Part shown: piece after piece, positions 50,292 through 59,427 of the stretch | Layout of the letters: every line of letters begins with the position of its first letter | How positions within the stretch are numbered: the stretch's first letter is position 1 | Assembly (NCBI GenBank): GCA_965369375.1 | Contig: CBDUQN010000002.1 | Coordinates: 55,611 to 119,610 of the forward strand | Direction of reading: 5' to 3' | Source of the DNA: CBDUQN01 sp965369375 | GTDB lineage: Bacteria; Krumholzibacteriota; Krumholzibacteriia; Krumholzibacteriales; Krumholzibacteriaceae | Length of the DNA: 64,000 bases | Program-made: the position numbers and the translations under genes | Notes under the pieces: model-generated | What the model was told of the DNA's origin: nothing | Database searches by the model: none | What the model saw: only the letters and a program-made list of their open reading frames with translations

Positions 50292-51790
50292 CGGTCGAAG
50301 AGGTATCCCGCGCTATGTCCTGGGTTGTTCTTGCGAAGGTCGTACGAGTCGCGACCGGTTTCGTGGCCAACATTCTCGTAGTCAGGACTCTCGGCAAGTA
50401 CGACTGGGGAATCTACAGCATTCTCACATCGATTCTCGGATTCGTCCTCGTTTTCATACTGCTCGGTGGCGGGCAGACGCTTCTCAAGTTTCTCCCGACG
50501 GTTCGCGTGACGGGAGGGTTGCGAGGGTTCTTCAAGAATTATCGCAGGGTCATGCTCCTGCAGCTCTGCGCCTGGCTCGTTCTGTTCGTAATTGTCAGGT
50601 TCGGCGGCGATGCGCTCAGCAGATTCTATTCGGAGCGGTACGAGCGTCTCGGCTATTACCTCCAATTCGCCGTGGGATTCGCCATCTTCGACACCATGAT
50701 GAGATTGATAACGAACTTTCTCCAGTCATGGTATGAGACACGTAGGCTTGCTATAGTAAATATCGCAGGACATATAGGTTACCTGATTTTATTAATGTTG
50801 TTTCTAGGACGGGGAATGGGGATCGTCGGGATATATTCGGCGGGAGCTATCGTCAACGTGATTATGAGTATGCTGCTCCTGCCCCAGGTGCGCGGAATCG
50901 TTTCACGGGCGGCTTTCGAGGATGGGGACGCTCCGCGGCTGGGGCGTATGCTCCGTTTTTCACTTCCCTTCGTGGCGACGGGCATTCTCAATCAGATCGT
51001 CTGGCGGCAGTCCGAGGTCCTCTTCCTCGGCAAATACCACGGGCCTGAAGCTTCGGGCTTTTTCCACCTCGCATACCAGCTCCCCCAGTTCACCCTCGAA
51101 TTTATTCCGCTCACCATCTGGCCGCTGATTTTGGCGGGGACATCTGAGATGTATGCACGGCGGCCGGAAAATCTCAATGCCGCGGTTGACCTCTACTATC
51201 GTTTATTATATATACTGGTTATTCCTATTGCAGCGATGGGCTTTGCATTCTCCAGAACCCTCGTCCCGATCATCTACGGTGGCGAAATGGCGCCGGCGGC
51301 GAATTTCGTGCCATTGTTTTTCATTGTCTTTTCATATTCCTTTCTCTATACTCCGCTCAGTATGGCCCTCTATGTTGTTGAAAAAAGCTGGGTTAACATG
51401 TTGCTGTTCGCCATCCTGGCGGTCTGCAACGTCGGTCTGGATTTTGCTCTGATTCCAAAATACGGTTTATGGGGCGCATTTATCCCCGTGGCCTTCGTGC
51501 TGGCCCTCGCGGTGATCGTCTTTTCCATTGCCGTGAGGAAGGTGCTGCCGGATATCAGGATCCCCGTCGGGTTCATTCTCCGGTGTTATATCGCGGCGAT
51601 CCCTGTGGGTCTTCTGGCGGTGACGGTGCGGAAGTGGAGTTCGCCCGCCGCGCTGGTGATTCAGATAGCGCTCGGAGCGGTATTGCTCGTAGTTGGATTC
51701 CGGGTGATGAAGATTATAGGAGAGAAAGAAAAAGAGCTTATTTTGAAGCTTCCGCTTCCATTCAAGGAACGGATCATATCCCTGTTTTAG
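50288..51790 (+). CDS. Wzx-like polysaccharide flippase (MATE/MOP superfamily)
   Basis: A 500-residue inner-membrane protein with about 12-14 predicted helices. The N-terminal SWVVLAKVVRVATGFVANILVVRTLGKYDWGIYSIL is the usual oligosaccharide-flippase opening (helices 1-2). It should flip undecaprenyl-linked repeat units to the periplasm. The ATG overlaps the previous stop, with GGAG six bases upstream. No clear Wzy polymerase is present in the window. Confidence 0.88.
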   Translation: MTVEEVSRAMSWVVLAKVVRVATGFVANILVVRTLGKYDWGIYSILTSILGFVLVFILLGGGQTLLKFLPTVRVTGGLRGFFKNYRRVMLLQLCAWLVLFVIVRFGGDALSRFYSERYERLGYYLQFAVGFAIFDTMMRLITNFLQSWYETRRLAIVNIAGHIGYLILLMLFLGRGMGIVGIYSAGAIVNVIMSMLLLPQVRGIVSRAAFEDGDAPRLGRMLRFSLPFVATGILNQIVWRQSEVLFLGKYHGPEASGFFHLAYQLPQFTLEFIPLTIWPLILAGTSEMYARRPENLNAAVDLYYRLLYILVIPIAAMGFAFSRTLVPIIYGGEMAPAANFVPLFFIVFSYSFLYTPLSMALYVVEKSWVNMLLFAILAVCNVGLDFALIPKYGLWGAFIPVAFVLALAVIVFSIAVRKVLPDIRIPVGFILRCYIAAIPVGLLAVTVRKWSSPAALVIQIALGAVLLVVGFRVMKIIGEKEKELILKLPLPFKERIISLF

Positions 51791-51803
51791 CGTAAGGACG
51801 GAT

Positions 51804-52484
51804 ATGTATCGCGAACGTAGCATATCGGTGGTTATACCCTGCTATAACGAGGAGGAGGGGATTGCCGAGGTCATCCCCTCTCTTCCAGAGTCTGTCGATG
51901 AGGTTATCGTTGTCGACAATAATTCAACGGACAGGACGTCAGAGGTGGCCCGGAGCCTCAACGCGCGGGTAGTATTCGAGGAGAGGAAGGGATACGGCGC
52001 GGCGTATCAGGCGGGCCTCAGCGCCGTAACGGGGGACATTACGGTGACAATGGATGGTGATGGAACGTACCCTGTGGAACAGATAGAGGAGTGTATCGAC
52101 TATCTTGTCGATAACAACCTCGACTTCGTCTCCGCTTCCCGGTTCCCGTTGAAGGATCCCGGAGCCATGAACTTCACCAACAAAATCGGCAACACGGTTC
52201 TCACTCTGGCTACGCTGGTGCTGTTCATGCGGGGGATCAAGGATTCCCAATCCGGCATGTGGATATACAAGTCCTCGATATATCCCCAACTCAATCCCAA
52301 GAGTGACGGTATGCCGTTCAGTGAAGAGATAAAGATTGCCGCCATTCGCCATCCGGATGTGAAGTTCGACGAGTATCATGTCAACTATCATCCGCGCATC
52401 GGCGAGGTCAAGCTCGATAAATGGAGGGACGGGATGCGCAACCTTCTCTACCTTCTCAAACTCAGATTCACGCCGAGAGGGTAG
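51804..52484 (+). CDS. GT2 family glycosyltransferase
   Basis: A 226-residue GT-A enzyme with ISVVIPCYNEEEGIAEVIPSL at the N-terminus, VVDNNSTDRTSEVA, and the metal-binding TMDGDGTYP. There is no C-terminal membrane domain, so it resembles cytosolic DPM1-like enzymes that act on polyprenyl phosphate or nucleotide-sugar donors. It starts 14 bases after the flippase gene, and an EmrE-like protein follows. Confidence 0.9.
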   Translation: MYRERSISVVIPCYNEEEGIAEVIPSLPESVDEVIVVDNNSTDRTSEVARSLNARVVFEERKGYGAAYQAGLSAVTGDITVTMDGDGTYPVEQIEECIDYLVDNNLDFVSASRFPLKDPGAMNFTNKIGNTVLTLATLVLFMRGIKDSQSGMWIYKSSIYPQLNPKSDGMPFSEEIKIAAIRHPDVKFDEYHVNYHPRIGEVKLDKWRDGMRNLLYLLKLRFTPRG

Positions 52485-52509
52485 GGCGGCTCACAAGGGA
52501 GTCATCACG

Positions 52510-52878
52510 ATGATTAAGAGTTTCTTGCTTATAGTACTGACGGTTTGTTTGAATACGTCCGGGCAGTTTCTCATGAAAACAGGAGTCAACAAGATCGGAA
52601 AGATAAGTCTGTTCAACGATTTCTTTCAGACGTTTTTCAAAGCAATTACAAACCTGTACGTGATAAGCGGATTCGCGATATATGTGATCAGTGCAGGAAT
52701 CTGGATCATTATCCTCTCTCGTGAGGATCTGAGTTGGGCGTTTCCGCTCGTGAGCCTCTCTTACGTTCTTACGGCAATCGCTGCTCCGAAAATGCTCAAT
52801 GAACCCTTTTCGATTCAGAGGCTCGTCGGTACAATCGTGATCTGCGCCGGTGTTTTCCTGGTAAGCAAGACACAGTGA
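52510..52878 (+). CDS. Small EmrE/ArnE-like membrane protein
   Basis: A 122-residue protein with four predicted helices of the EamA/SMR type, with TSGQFLMKTGVNKIG at the end of helix 1 and WAFPLVSLSYVLTAIAAPKML in helix 3. ArnE/ArnF-like members flip aminoarabinose-undecaprenyl phosphate. Next to a DPM1-like GT2 and a GT-C-like protein it could similarly flip a lipid-linked sugar; this is inference. AGGGAG lies eight bases before the ATG. Confidence 0.78.
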   Translation: MIKSFLLIVLTVCLNTSGQFLMKTGVNKIGKISLFNDFFQTFFKAITNLYVISGFAIYVISAGIWIIILSREDLSWAFPLVSLSYVLTAIAAPKMLNEPFSIQRLVGTIVICAGVFLVSKTQ

Positions 52879-52932
52879 ATTTATTTTATTATGCAGCAAC
52901 TCCGAAGAACTTAAAACGGGGAGTTCGATGCA

Positions 52933-55680
52933 TTGAAGGGCCGAACGGCATTCCTGGCCATTAATCTCCTTGCAGTAGCAATATCGGTTCTTATCGGTTT
53001 GAATGTTCTTCCCGGACCGGACCTCATCGGGACCGTTCTCGCTTTTTACGTGCTATTTGTCCTTCCGGGCATGTCACTCGAGAAACTGTTTGTTGGTTTC
53101 CTCGAAATATCAATTGAAAGTATCTGTCGTATATTCGGTATGAGTCTCGTTCTCGTATCTCTGCTTGTGTTTATCGGTATCATTCCCGGAATCTCGTACG
53201 TGACGATCTCTCTCATTGTCGCCGCCGTGAATATCTGTCTGCTCCTCGTCGCCGCGAGACGCGGTGATAATGCGGCCGAAAGCGCCGAGAAGATGCCGGC
53301 TGAAGGGATGTTTCCGGCGCGGCGGAAAGACAGGCCGGGATGGGGCACGCGGCTTCTGCTCGCCGTTCTTCTCTTTTGCGTGTGCTTCATATTTTTTTAC
53401 GGCAGCGGGGAACTCGGCTGGAGCACCGATGCACTCGATCATCTCAGTTTCATACGGCGAAGCGTTGACGGAGGAGAAATCTTTCCGCGGGACTCATTTT
53501 ACAAGATGGGCGATGGATCGAATGTGCTCGATCCGAGGAAGGGGCTCTGGCATCCGGTTGTTTCGCTCTGGCTGTATCAGGCTGATGTGGATCCCGCTTA
53601 CTTATGGCGGCTCCTACCGGCATTTCTGGTATTTTTTGCGTTCGCTGCATTTGTATATTTCGCATTCGAATTGCTCGGAGGAGGATGGTGCGTTGCTCTC
53701 GCTGTTCTGTTTCTTATTCTCTTTTTCAGAGGTGAAGGAGTCGAGTGGCTGACGAAGATAGGTTTCAGCAGGAATATTGCGCAGGTTATCCTCTGGATTG
53801 ACGTCGCGCTTCTCCTGCGTTATTACCGCCTGAACGGTTCCTGGCGCCTTATTCTGGCGGCGCTTCTCGCCCTGGTCGGCACGGCATTTCACATCATATT
53901 TATTTTTCTCTTGGCCGTGATTCTTGCAGGGGTTTGTATCTATGTGTTGCTGAGCCGTTCCGGAAGGCAGTGGCGTCCAAGATATGTGATGAGCATTTTG
54001 ACACTGCTGCCCGCTGTTGCTATTCCACTCGTCGTTCGGGTGTCGTTCACGTTTGCTGATTTTAATTACATCCATACGCACCGCCAGGGAATGCTGCTGC
54101 TCTCCGAGACACTCGCCGTCGTTGATCCAGTAGAAGTTCTTTCGAGGATAGGTCTCGTCTTCTTTTTCGCCCTGATCCTTTCTCCTTTCATATTCCGTTT
54201 CGGGCCGCGCGGATATCACCGGAACCTCGTCGGCGCGCTCTTTGTGCTCCCCGTGCTTCTGGTTTTTTGTCCATGGATTGCCGTCGTCATGGAGCGGCAG
54301 ATGGGATATTTGTATTACCGATTATTGTACGCGGCGCCGACCATGTGTCTGCTGACACTCGGTATCATCGGGCTGTTTCGCATTATCGTATCAGGGGGCA
54401 CGCGCGGAAGCGGCGACCGGCCTAAATCGAGGAACGCTTCCGCAAGGAGGCGTGCGCTGTCGGACGGTAATAAAGAGCACGGGGGAAGTTCATTCGAGCA
54501 CCGTGCAAAATCTAGAGGTTCATTTGCAGACCGTGCAACATTTTTCGCTCTTGGTGTTTTAAAGCGGCTCGTAGCAGCAGGCATTGTTGCGCTGTTTATA
54601 TATTATCCCGTTCGTTTCGCGCTGAACGGCTTCGTAAGGTCCGTAGAGAAGATCATGCTCGAGCGCTCGGAGCCGGACGAGAGATATGCGGCGCTCCTGA
54701 AGATGCTCGAGCGGGAGCTGCCGGAGCATTCTATTATTGTATCCGATCCACAAACGAGTTATGTGATATCCGCACTTACCGATCATTTTGTTGTCGTTAC
54801 CCTCGATCAGCATTGCTCGCCGGCCGATGCAGTTGCGCTCGAGCGGTTACGGGCTGTAAGAGATATCTTCTCTCCCGTAGTGCCAATGGCCAGGTGCCGG
54901 AAGTGGTTCCCGGCATTTGGCGTTGAATACCTCTTGCTCAATACGAACACGATAGGTGTATCCGATTTCTATGAAACGATGGTGCCGGGCCATGCTTCAC
55001 TCGCCTACGAGAAATTCATTTCATGCCCGGATGCATTACGTGAGCGTTTTTCGGATAACGGATTTTGTCTCTTTGAAGTCATGAACGAACCGGTGAAAGA
55101 GGAGCAGGAATCCCGTTGCCTGGAAGCCGTTGTCTCCGTATTGCCGTGCGAGCGGCCCGGCGCGGTGACTGATGAACCGCTATCCGTGCCGAAGGAGCTG
55201 GACACCGGATTCGGCATAGCGCTCGACACTCTGAATATACGCGGTGTTTCTTTCCTTCCCGGCGACACCGTCAGCGGTTCATTTTGTTGGAAGGCAATAT
55301 CCCGAATCGCCTATGAGTTACCGATCGAGTGGGTGATACGGCTCGATACCGAATATCCCAGGGGAGCGTTTTTCCGGAGCTGGTACAGCAAGCAGTACCG
55401 TCGGGGGATGGAGCGGAGAAACAGCGCTCTCTACCGCCTAACAATTATGGAGCGTCTGCGGAGCGGATACAGCGATCCCGATCAATGGAGTGCGGGGGAT
55501 CGTGTGCGCCAGGACTTCTCCTTCGTTTTGCCGAAACAGATGGCATCCGGCACGTATACGATGCGTATCAAGGCATACAGGCGTTCGTACATTCCCAATA
55601 GAAGAATTGCAGATTACCTTCGCAACGAGGATACCTTGCACGGCGAGTTAATAGGGACGGTGCACATCGGGGAGCAATAG
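52933..55680 (+). CDS. Large GT-C-like membrane protein with a C-terminal beta domain
   Basis: A 915-residue protein. About 12 helices fill residues 1-470, with one more near 550. The loop with STDALDHLSFIRRS and FPRDSFYKM has acidic residues in the position of GT-C catalytic loops. A charged Arg/Ser-rich insertion (about 490-540) contains a duplicated SFxxR pattern. The remainder is soluble, and the last ~150 residues look like a beta-sandwich. The TTG start has GGGGAG nine bases upstream. Behind a GT2 and an EmrE-like protein it may use the lipid-linked sugar they make; no closer family recognised. Confidence 0.65.
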   Translation: MKGRTAFLAINLLAVAISVLIGLNVLPGPDLIGTVLAFYVLFVLPGMSLEKLFVGFLEISIESICRIFGMSLVLVSLLVFIGIIPGISYVTISLIVAAVNICLLLVAARRGDNAAESAEKMPAEGMFPARRKDRPGWGTRLLLAVLLFCVCFIFFYGSGELGWSTDALDHLSFIRRSVDGGEIFPRDSFYKMGDGSNVLDPRKGLWHPVVSLWLYQADVDPAYLWRLLPAFLVFFAFAAFVYFAFELLGGGWCVALAVLFLILFFRGEGVEWLTKIGFSRNIAQVILWIDVALLLRYYRLNGSWRLILAALLALVGTAFHIIFIFLLAVILAGVCIYVLLSRSGRQWRPRYVMSILTLLPAVAIPLVVRVSFTFADFNYIHTHRQGMLLLSETLAVVDPVEVLSRIGLVFFFALILSPFIFRFGPRGYHRNLVGALFVLPVLLVFCPWIAVVMERQMGYLYYRLLYAAPTMCLLTLGIIGLFRIIVSGGTRGSGDRPKSRNASARRRALSDGNKEHGGSSFEHRAKSRGSFADRATFFALGVLKRLVAAGIVALFIYYPVRFALNGFVRSVEKIMLERSEPDERYAALLKMLERELPEHSIIVSDPQTSYVISALTDHFVVVTLDQHCSPADAVALERLRAVRDIFSPVVPMARCRKWFPAFGVEYLLLNTNTIGVSDFYETMVPGHASLAYEKFISCPDALRERFSDNGFCLFEVMNEPVKEEQESRCLEAVVSVLPCERPGAVTDEPLSVPKELDTGFGIALDTLNIRGVSFLPGDTVSGSFCWKAISRIAYELPIEWVIRLDTEYPRGAFFRSWYSKQYRRGMERRNSALYRLTIMERLRSGYSDPDQWSAGDRVRQDFSFVLPKQMASGTYTMRIKAYRRSYIPNRRIADYLRNEDTLHGELIGTVHIGEQ
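54488..54547 (+). repeat. Imperfect 30-bp tandem duplication in the GT-C-like gene
   Basis: GTTCATT-N6-CCGTGCAA appears at 54488 and again at 54518, a 30-base period that keeps the frame and repeats a ten-residue unit. It sits in the charged insertion between the last two membrane segments. Confidence 0.8.
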
Positions 55681-55763
55681 ACGGAACCGCTGTGAAGAAT
55701 ACATAATATTCAGCCTCTAAATGCAGCTTGTATCCTATGAGAGAGCGATCACAACCTGGCGAT

Positions 55764-56897
55764 ATGGGAAAGAAGTTCAGGATAGCGTTTTTCTCCGATG
55801 CGCCATTCATCGGCGGAGCGGAAAAGTACATCTACCTTCTCGCGACGGGTCTGAAGCGGGAACATTTCGAACCCGCTCTCGTTATGAACAGCGGCCCGGC
55901 GCTCGAGACGCTGCGGGAGTGGATGACTGGGGCGGGGATCGAGACGCATGAGGTTTCTCTAAACCTGCCGCATTCTCTCGAGGGCACGGGAGGGTTCGTG
56001 CGGCTGCTTCGCTCCTTGAAACCCGATCTCTTTCACATGAACCTGCCGGGGCCGTACAGCGCTCAACACAGTCTGGTCGCCCCCCTGGCGCGTTTTGCAG
56101 GAGTGCGTCGCATCGTTACGACGGAGCACCTGCCGATGTGGCCGTCGTTCAGGAAGGGAAGGATTCTGAAGAGCCTGGGAACGCGTTGGGTGGACCGGGT
56201 GATCACCGTTAGCAACGACAACAGGAAACACCTCGTGTCAGCGCATGGTGTCGCGCCGGGAAAGATACGTGTCGTCTATATCGGCATACCGGATCCCGGT
56301 TCGGGAAGTGGTGCGGGGACAAGGGAAGAACTGGGACTCGAGCGAAACGATGTGCTTCTCGCTATCGTCGGAGCTCTCGACGGGCGGAAGGGGCATGAAA
56401 CTGCTTTCAAGGCTATCAAGCGACTTCCCGGAAAATTTCATTTAGTAGTCGTCGGGGAGGGGGATCGTGAGAATGATTACCGGCGGATCGTTACCGGGCT
56501 GGGAATTCGGGAGCGGGTTCATTTTCTCGGTCAGAGGGACGGCGTTTCCTCTATCCTCCGTGATGTCGACCTGCTCGTTCATCCGTCTTCGATCGATGCA
56601 ACGCCCTATGTTATTATCGAGGCCATGGCGGCGGGATTACCCGTCATTGCAAGCGGCATCTACGGTATCCCGGAGCTTGTATCCAGCGGAGTAACGGGGC
56701 TGCTGATCGAGTCGGGAAACGACAAGGCTCTTTACGCCGGAGTAACAGGGCTCTTTTCAGACGGCGACCGATTGGAGAAAATGGGGATAGAGGCAAGAGA
56801 AAGATATAAGAGCCGATTCATGATCGAGCAATGCGTGACAAAGACGATCGAGGTGTACGGTGAGCTTCTCCCCCGGAAAAACGGAGGGGTGTCGTGA
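55764..56897 (+). CDS. GT4 glycosyltransferase
   Basis: About 377 residues, GT-B fold. The N-terminal FRIAFFSDAPFIGGAEKYIYLLATGL is the usual acceptor-side opening. IVGALDGRKGHETAFKAIKRL starts the donor domain, and SSIDATPYVIIEAMAAGLPVIAS carries the catalytic Glu pair. The start is uncertain: ATGs at 55737 and 55764 both lack a strong ribosome site. The stop overlaps the next GTG by four bases. Confidence 0.87.
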   Translation: MGKKFRIAFFSDAPFIGGAEKYIYLLATGLKREHFEPALVMNSGPALETLREWMTGAGIETHEVSLNLPHSLEGTGGFVRLLRSLKPDLFHMNLPGPYSAQHSLVAPLARFAGVRRIVTTEHLPMWPSFRKGRILKSLGTRWVDRVITVSNDNRKHLVSAHGVAPGKIRVVYIGIPDPGSGSGAGTREELGLERNDVLLAIVGALDGRKGHETAFKAIKRLPGKFHLVVVGEGDRENDYRRIVTGLGIRERVHFLGQRDGVSSILRDVDLLVHPSSIDATPYVIIEAMAAGLPVIASGIYGIPELVSSGVTGLLIESGNDKALYAGVTGLFSDGDRLEKMGIEARERYKSRFMIEQCVTKTIEVYGELLPRKNGGVS

Positions 56898-58126
56898 AGA
56901 TACTCCTCGCGCTGTCTTATCCGCCGTACCCCGTTCGCAGAGGCAACCACCGCCTCATCATGAACCTGATCGACGGACTTTCGAAGAGGCACAAGGTTTT
57001 CCTTGTCACCATGACGCTGCGAGAGGGAGACCGGGCGGCACTCAGAGAGATAGAGCGGGCGAGCGTCGTTGTGAGAGCGATCCCGGCGCCCAATCTGCGA
57101 AGCTCCGCACACAGATTATTTTTCAAAGCGAAGAATTTATTGCTCGCGGCGACACGGGGGATACCACTCGAGGTTTCGTACGCAGCTCCGGGCGCCTTTC
57201 TCGATCTTATCTGCAGGACGGCAGAGGATGAGGATGTCGACCTCGTGCTTGCATCGTACTGGCATCTCTTTGAACTGCCCGGCAGGTGCACGGGGACCCG
57301 TCTCTCGCTCATCACGCATGACATCGACTTCCGAATTCACGGTGAAAGAGTGGAGCGCATCAAGAATTCGTTTGTAAGATTCTGGGCGGGTATCGATTCC
57401 CGTATGCGGGAGCGCATAGAGCTTGAGTCGTATCGCAGATACGATTCGATTCTCGCGCTCACCGAACGTGACGCTGAGGTCCTGAAGGAATTGCACGGGG
57501 AGAGCGAGAAGGAAATCATGACGCTTCCCCTTGCCATCGATTTCGATCACTATTGCTGCGGTGATTTCGATAGAGAAAAAGATAAAATACTTTTTCTCGG
57601 AGCGTTCGACGCCGAATTCAATCGTGACGCGTTTCTGTACTTTGTGCGCGAGGTATTCCCGATTGTTCTCAAAATGAGACCGTCCGCCCGTCTTCTCGTG
57701 GTGGGATTCGGGGTAGATCATAGTCTCCGGGCCGCTTCGCCCCGGGAGGTTCAGTTCATAGGAGGTGTTTCGGATATCAGGCCGTATCTCGGCGGTTGTA
57801 CCTGCATGGTGCTGCCGCTGCGTTTCGGCGGCGGTGTAAGGATACGAATGATGGAGGCCGCCGCCATGGGGATCCCCGTCGTGAGCACGCCGGTCGGCGT
57901 GGAGGGAATGGGGCTTGTAGATGGAAGGGATTACCTCGAGGGCGCCGCCCCTCCGGAGATGGCGGCGGCGGTTCTGAGACTGCTCGATGATGATGCGCTT
58001 GCGCTCGAGATAGGCTCAAATGCGAGAAAATGGGCTATGAAAACTATTTCGATGAATACCTATCCGGACCGGCTCGATACGCTTCTGCGGGAACTCTCGA
58101 CGAGCTTCTCGAAAAGACGGATGTAA
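56894..58126 (+). CDS. GT4 glycosyltransferase
   Basis: A 410-residue GT-B protein. KILLALSYPPYPVRRGNHRLIMNLIDGLSKRH at the N-terminus and LPLRFGGGVRIRMMEAAAMGIPVVSTPVGVEG at the donor site identify the family, with the variant GGGVR loop seen in GT4 enzymes related to WcaI and similar proteins. GGAGG precedes the GTG. The last 67 bases overlap the convergent GT4 gene on the other strand. Confidence 0.88.
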   Translation: MKILLALSYPPYPVRRGNHRLIMNLIDGLSKRHKVFLVTMTLREGDRAALREIERASVVVRAIPAPNLRSSAHRLFFKAKNLLLAATRGIPLEVSYAAPGAFLDLICRTAEDEDVDLVLASYWHLFELPGRCTGTRLSLITHDIDFRIHGERVERIKNSFVRFWAGIDSRMRERIELESYRRYDSILALTERDAEVLKELHGESEKEIMTLPLAIDFDHYCCGDFDREKDKILFLGAFDAEFNRDAFLYFVREVFPIVLKMRPSARLLVVGFGVDHSLRAASPREVQFIGGVSDIRPYLGGCTCMVLPLRFGGGVRIRMMEAAAMGIPVVSTPVGVEGMGLVDGRDYLEGAAPPEMAAAVLRLLDDDALALEIGSNARKWAMKTISMNTYPDRLDTLLRELSTSFSKRRM

Positions 58127-59226
58127 TCATCGCCGCGTTTCTCGATATCATGATTTTCCTCGACATAATTTCGAGCTTTAACGGACATAGAAGCTCTGAG
58201 CGAGCTGTCCCGGCTTAGACGTTTTACGGTGTCGACGAGCCCGTTCAGGTCGCCCGCAACCTCCCCGCAGCCGTATTCAGCGATGACGCCGTCGGGATCG
58301 ATCTCGATTGTGAGAGTCGGAATCCCGTGTACCCAGGCATGGAGGTACGTGTTGGGGAAGCCTTCTATGCTCGATGTGTTTATCAATGCGTAGGCGCGAC
58401 GGTAGTACCGGTCGATTTCAGTGGGAGGGACGAAGCCGAGATAAAAAATATTTTTAATCGCTTTCATTTCTTCGATGATCTGTTTATAAAATATTTTATC
58501 GTCCAGTTCCCCGCCGATTATGGTAAATCGCGCCCCGGGCACGCGGCGCGCGAGCTCGAGATAGAGTTCGGGACGTTTGAGGCGCCGCATACTTCCAACC
58601 CAGAGAAACTCAAATCCTTCCGCTCCAGGCGAAATATCCGCGCCCGGTTTCGGCTCCAATCTCTCGATATCGGGGATCGGTATGCCGCTCCGGATCACGA
58701 CGGCCTCTCTGCCGAAATTTGTTTTAAAGAGGTGCCTCTGCTCATCGGTCTGTGCGATCACGGCGGAGCACTTTCGGATTCCATATCGGTAGAGCAATGA
58801 TACGGGCATGGAGAGGTAGCCGTCCCCATCGGGGTAACAGTTGTAGATGCTGCCGATCGAGAATGTAAATGCCTTGCCCAAGCGTGAGGCGAAGTGTGCG
58901 AGTTGGCCGGTAAAGAATGAGGTCGAACGCTGATTGTAGACGTCGGCGTCTGCGATCTGCATGGCACGCCGAATTTTCACCATGTCGGGTATGAACCGCA
59001 GTTTTCTGTTTCCCTTACCAGGCTCGAAGGATTTGATCAGGGTTATGCCATCTATTATCTCCGCGTCTGGTTGACCGAAATCGCCCACGATGAATGAAAC
59101 ATCGATGCCTCGTTTCAGCATGTGCCGGGCGACGAGCACCTGTTGAATCTCGGCGCCTCCCGCCCATGCTTTTCCAGCGGGATCGAAATACGAATAAGCG
59201 GTTGGCGAAAAAAAGCAAACCTTCAT
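58060..59226 (-). CDS. GT4 glycosyltransferase, convergent with the polysaccharide locus
   Basis: A 388-residue GT4 protein. It starts MKVCFFSPTAYSYFDPAGKAWAGGAEIQQVLVARHML; the donor domain has LWVGSMRRLKRPELYLELARR and NTSSIEGFPNTYLHAWVHGIPTLTI. GGAG eight bases before the ATG supports this start over one 16 codons upstream. The C-terminal dozen residues, Ser/Arg-rich and not conserved-looking, are encoded in the overlap with the plus-strand gene. Three promoter-like repeats lie upstream. Confidence 0.88.
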   Translation of the reverse strand: MKVCFFSPTAYSYFDPAGKAWAGGAEIQQVLVARHMLKRGIDVSFIVGDFGQPDAEIIDGITLIKSFEPGKGNRKLRFIPDMVKIRRAMQIADADVYNQRSTSFFTGQLAHFASRLGKAFTFSIGSIYNCYPDGDGYLSMPVSLLYRYGIRKCSAVIAQTDEQRHLFKTNFGREAVVIRSGIPIPDIERLEPKPGADISPGAEGFEFLWVGSMRRLKRPELYLELARRVPGARFTIIGGELDDKIFYKQIIEEMKAIKNIFYLGFVPPTEIDRYYRRAYALINTSSIEGFPNTYLHAWVHGIPTLTIEIDPDGVIAEYGCGEVAGDLNGLVDTVKRLSRDSSLRASMSVKARNYVEENHDIEKRGDDYIRLFEKLVESSRRSVSSRSG

Positions 59227-59289
59227 ATTTATTTCTCCGAAATCGCCGATGATAACTTCTTGAAGCAGCTCCAAACTGTTTTCGTTTAA

Positions 59290-59416
59290 TAATAACTATA
59301 TCTAAATCACTGAGTTTTCAACTGTCCATTGATTTAATATAGGCAAATCGATGTTTGTTCAATTGTTTTATAATTCTATTTAATATAATCAAATCGCAGT
59401 TTCCTCAACCGTTCAT
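59290..59416 (-). promoter_or_regulatory. Three tandem promoter-like repeats upstream of the minus-strand GT4 gene
   Basis: On the minus strand each AT-rich unit has a TTGA-type box and a TATA-type box with the same 15-base spacing: TTGAGG/TATATT (59382-59408), TTGAAC/TATATT (59336-59362) and TTGAAA/TATAGT (59295-59321). The common core reads ATTTAATATA-N2-CAAATCG on the plus strand. Periods are 41 and 46 bases. The units fill the 201-base gap between otsA and the GT4 gene. Confidence 0.6.
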
Positions 59417-59427
59417 TTTCAGGAAGA

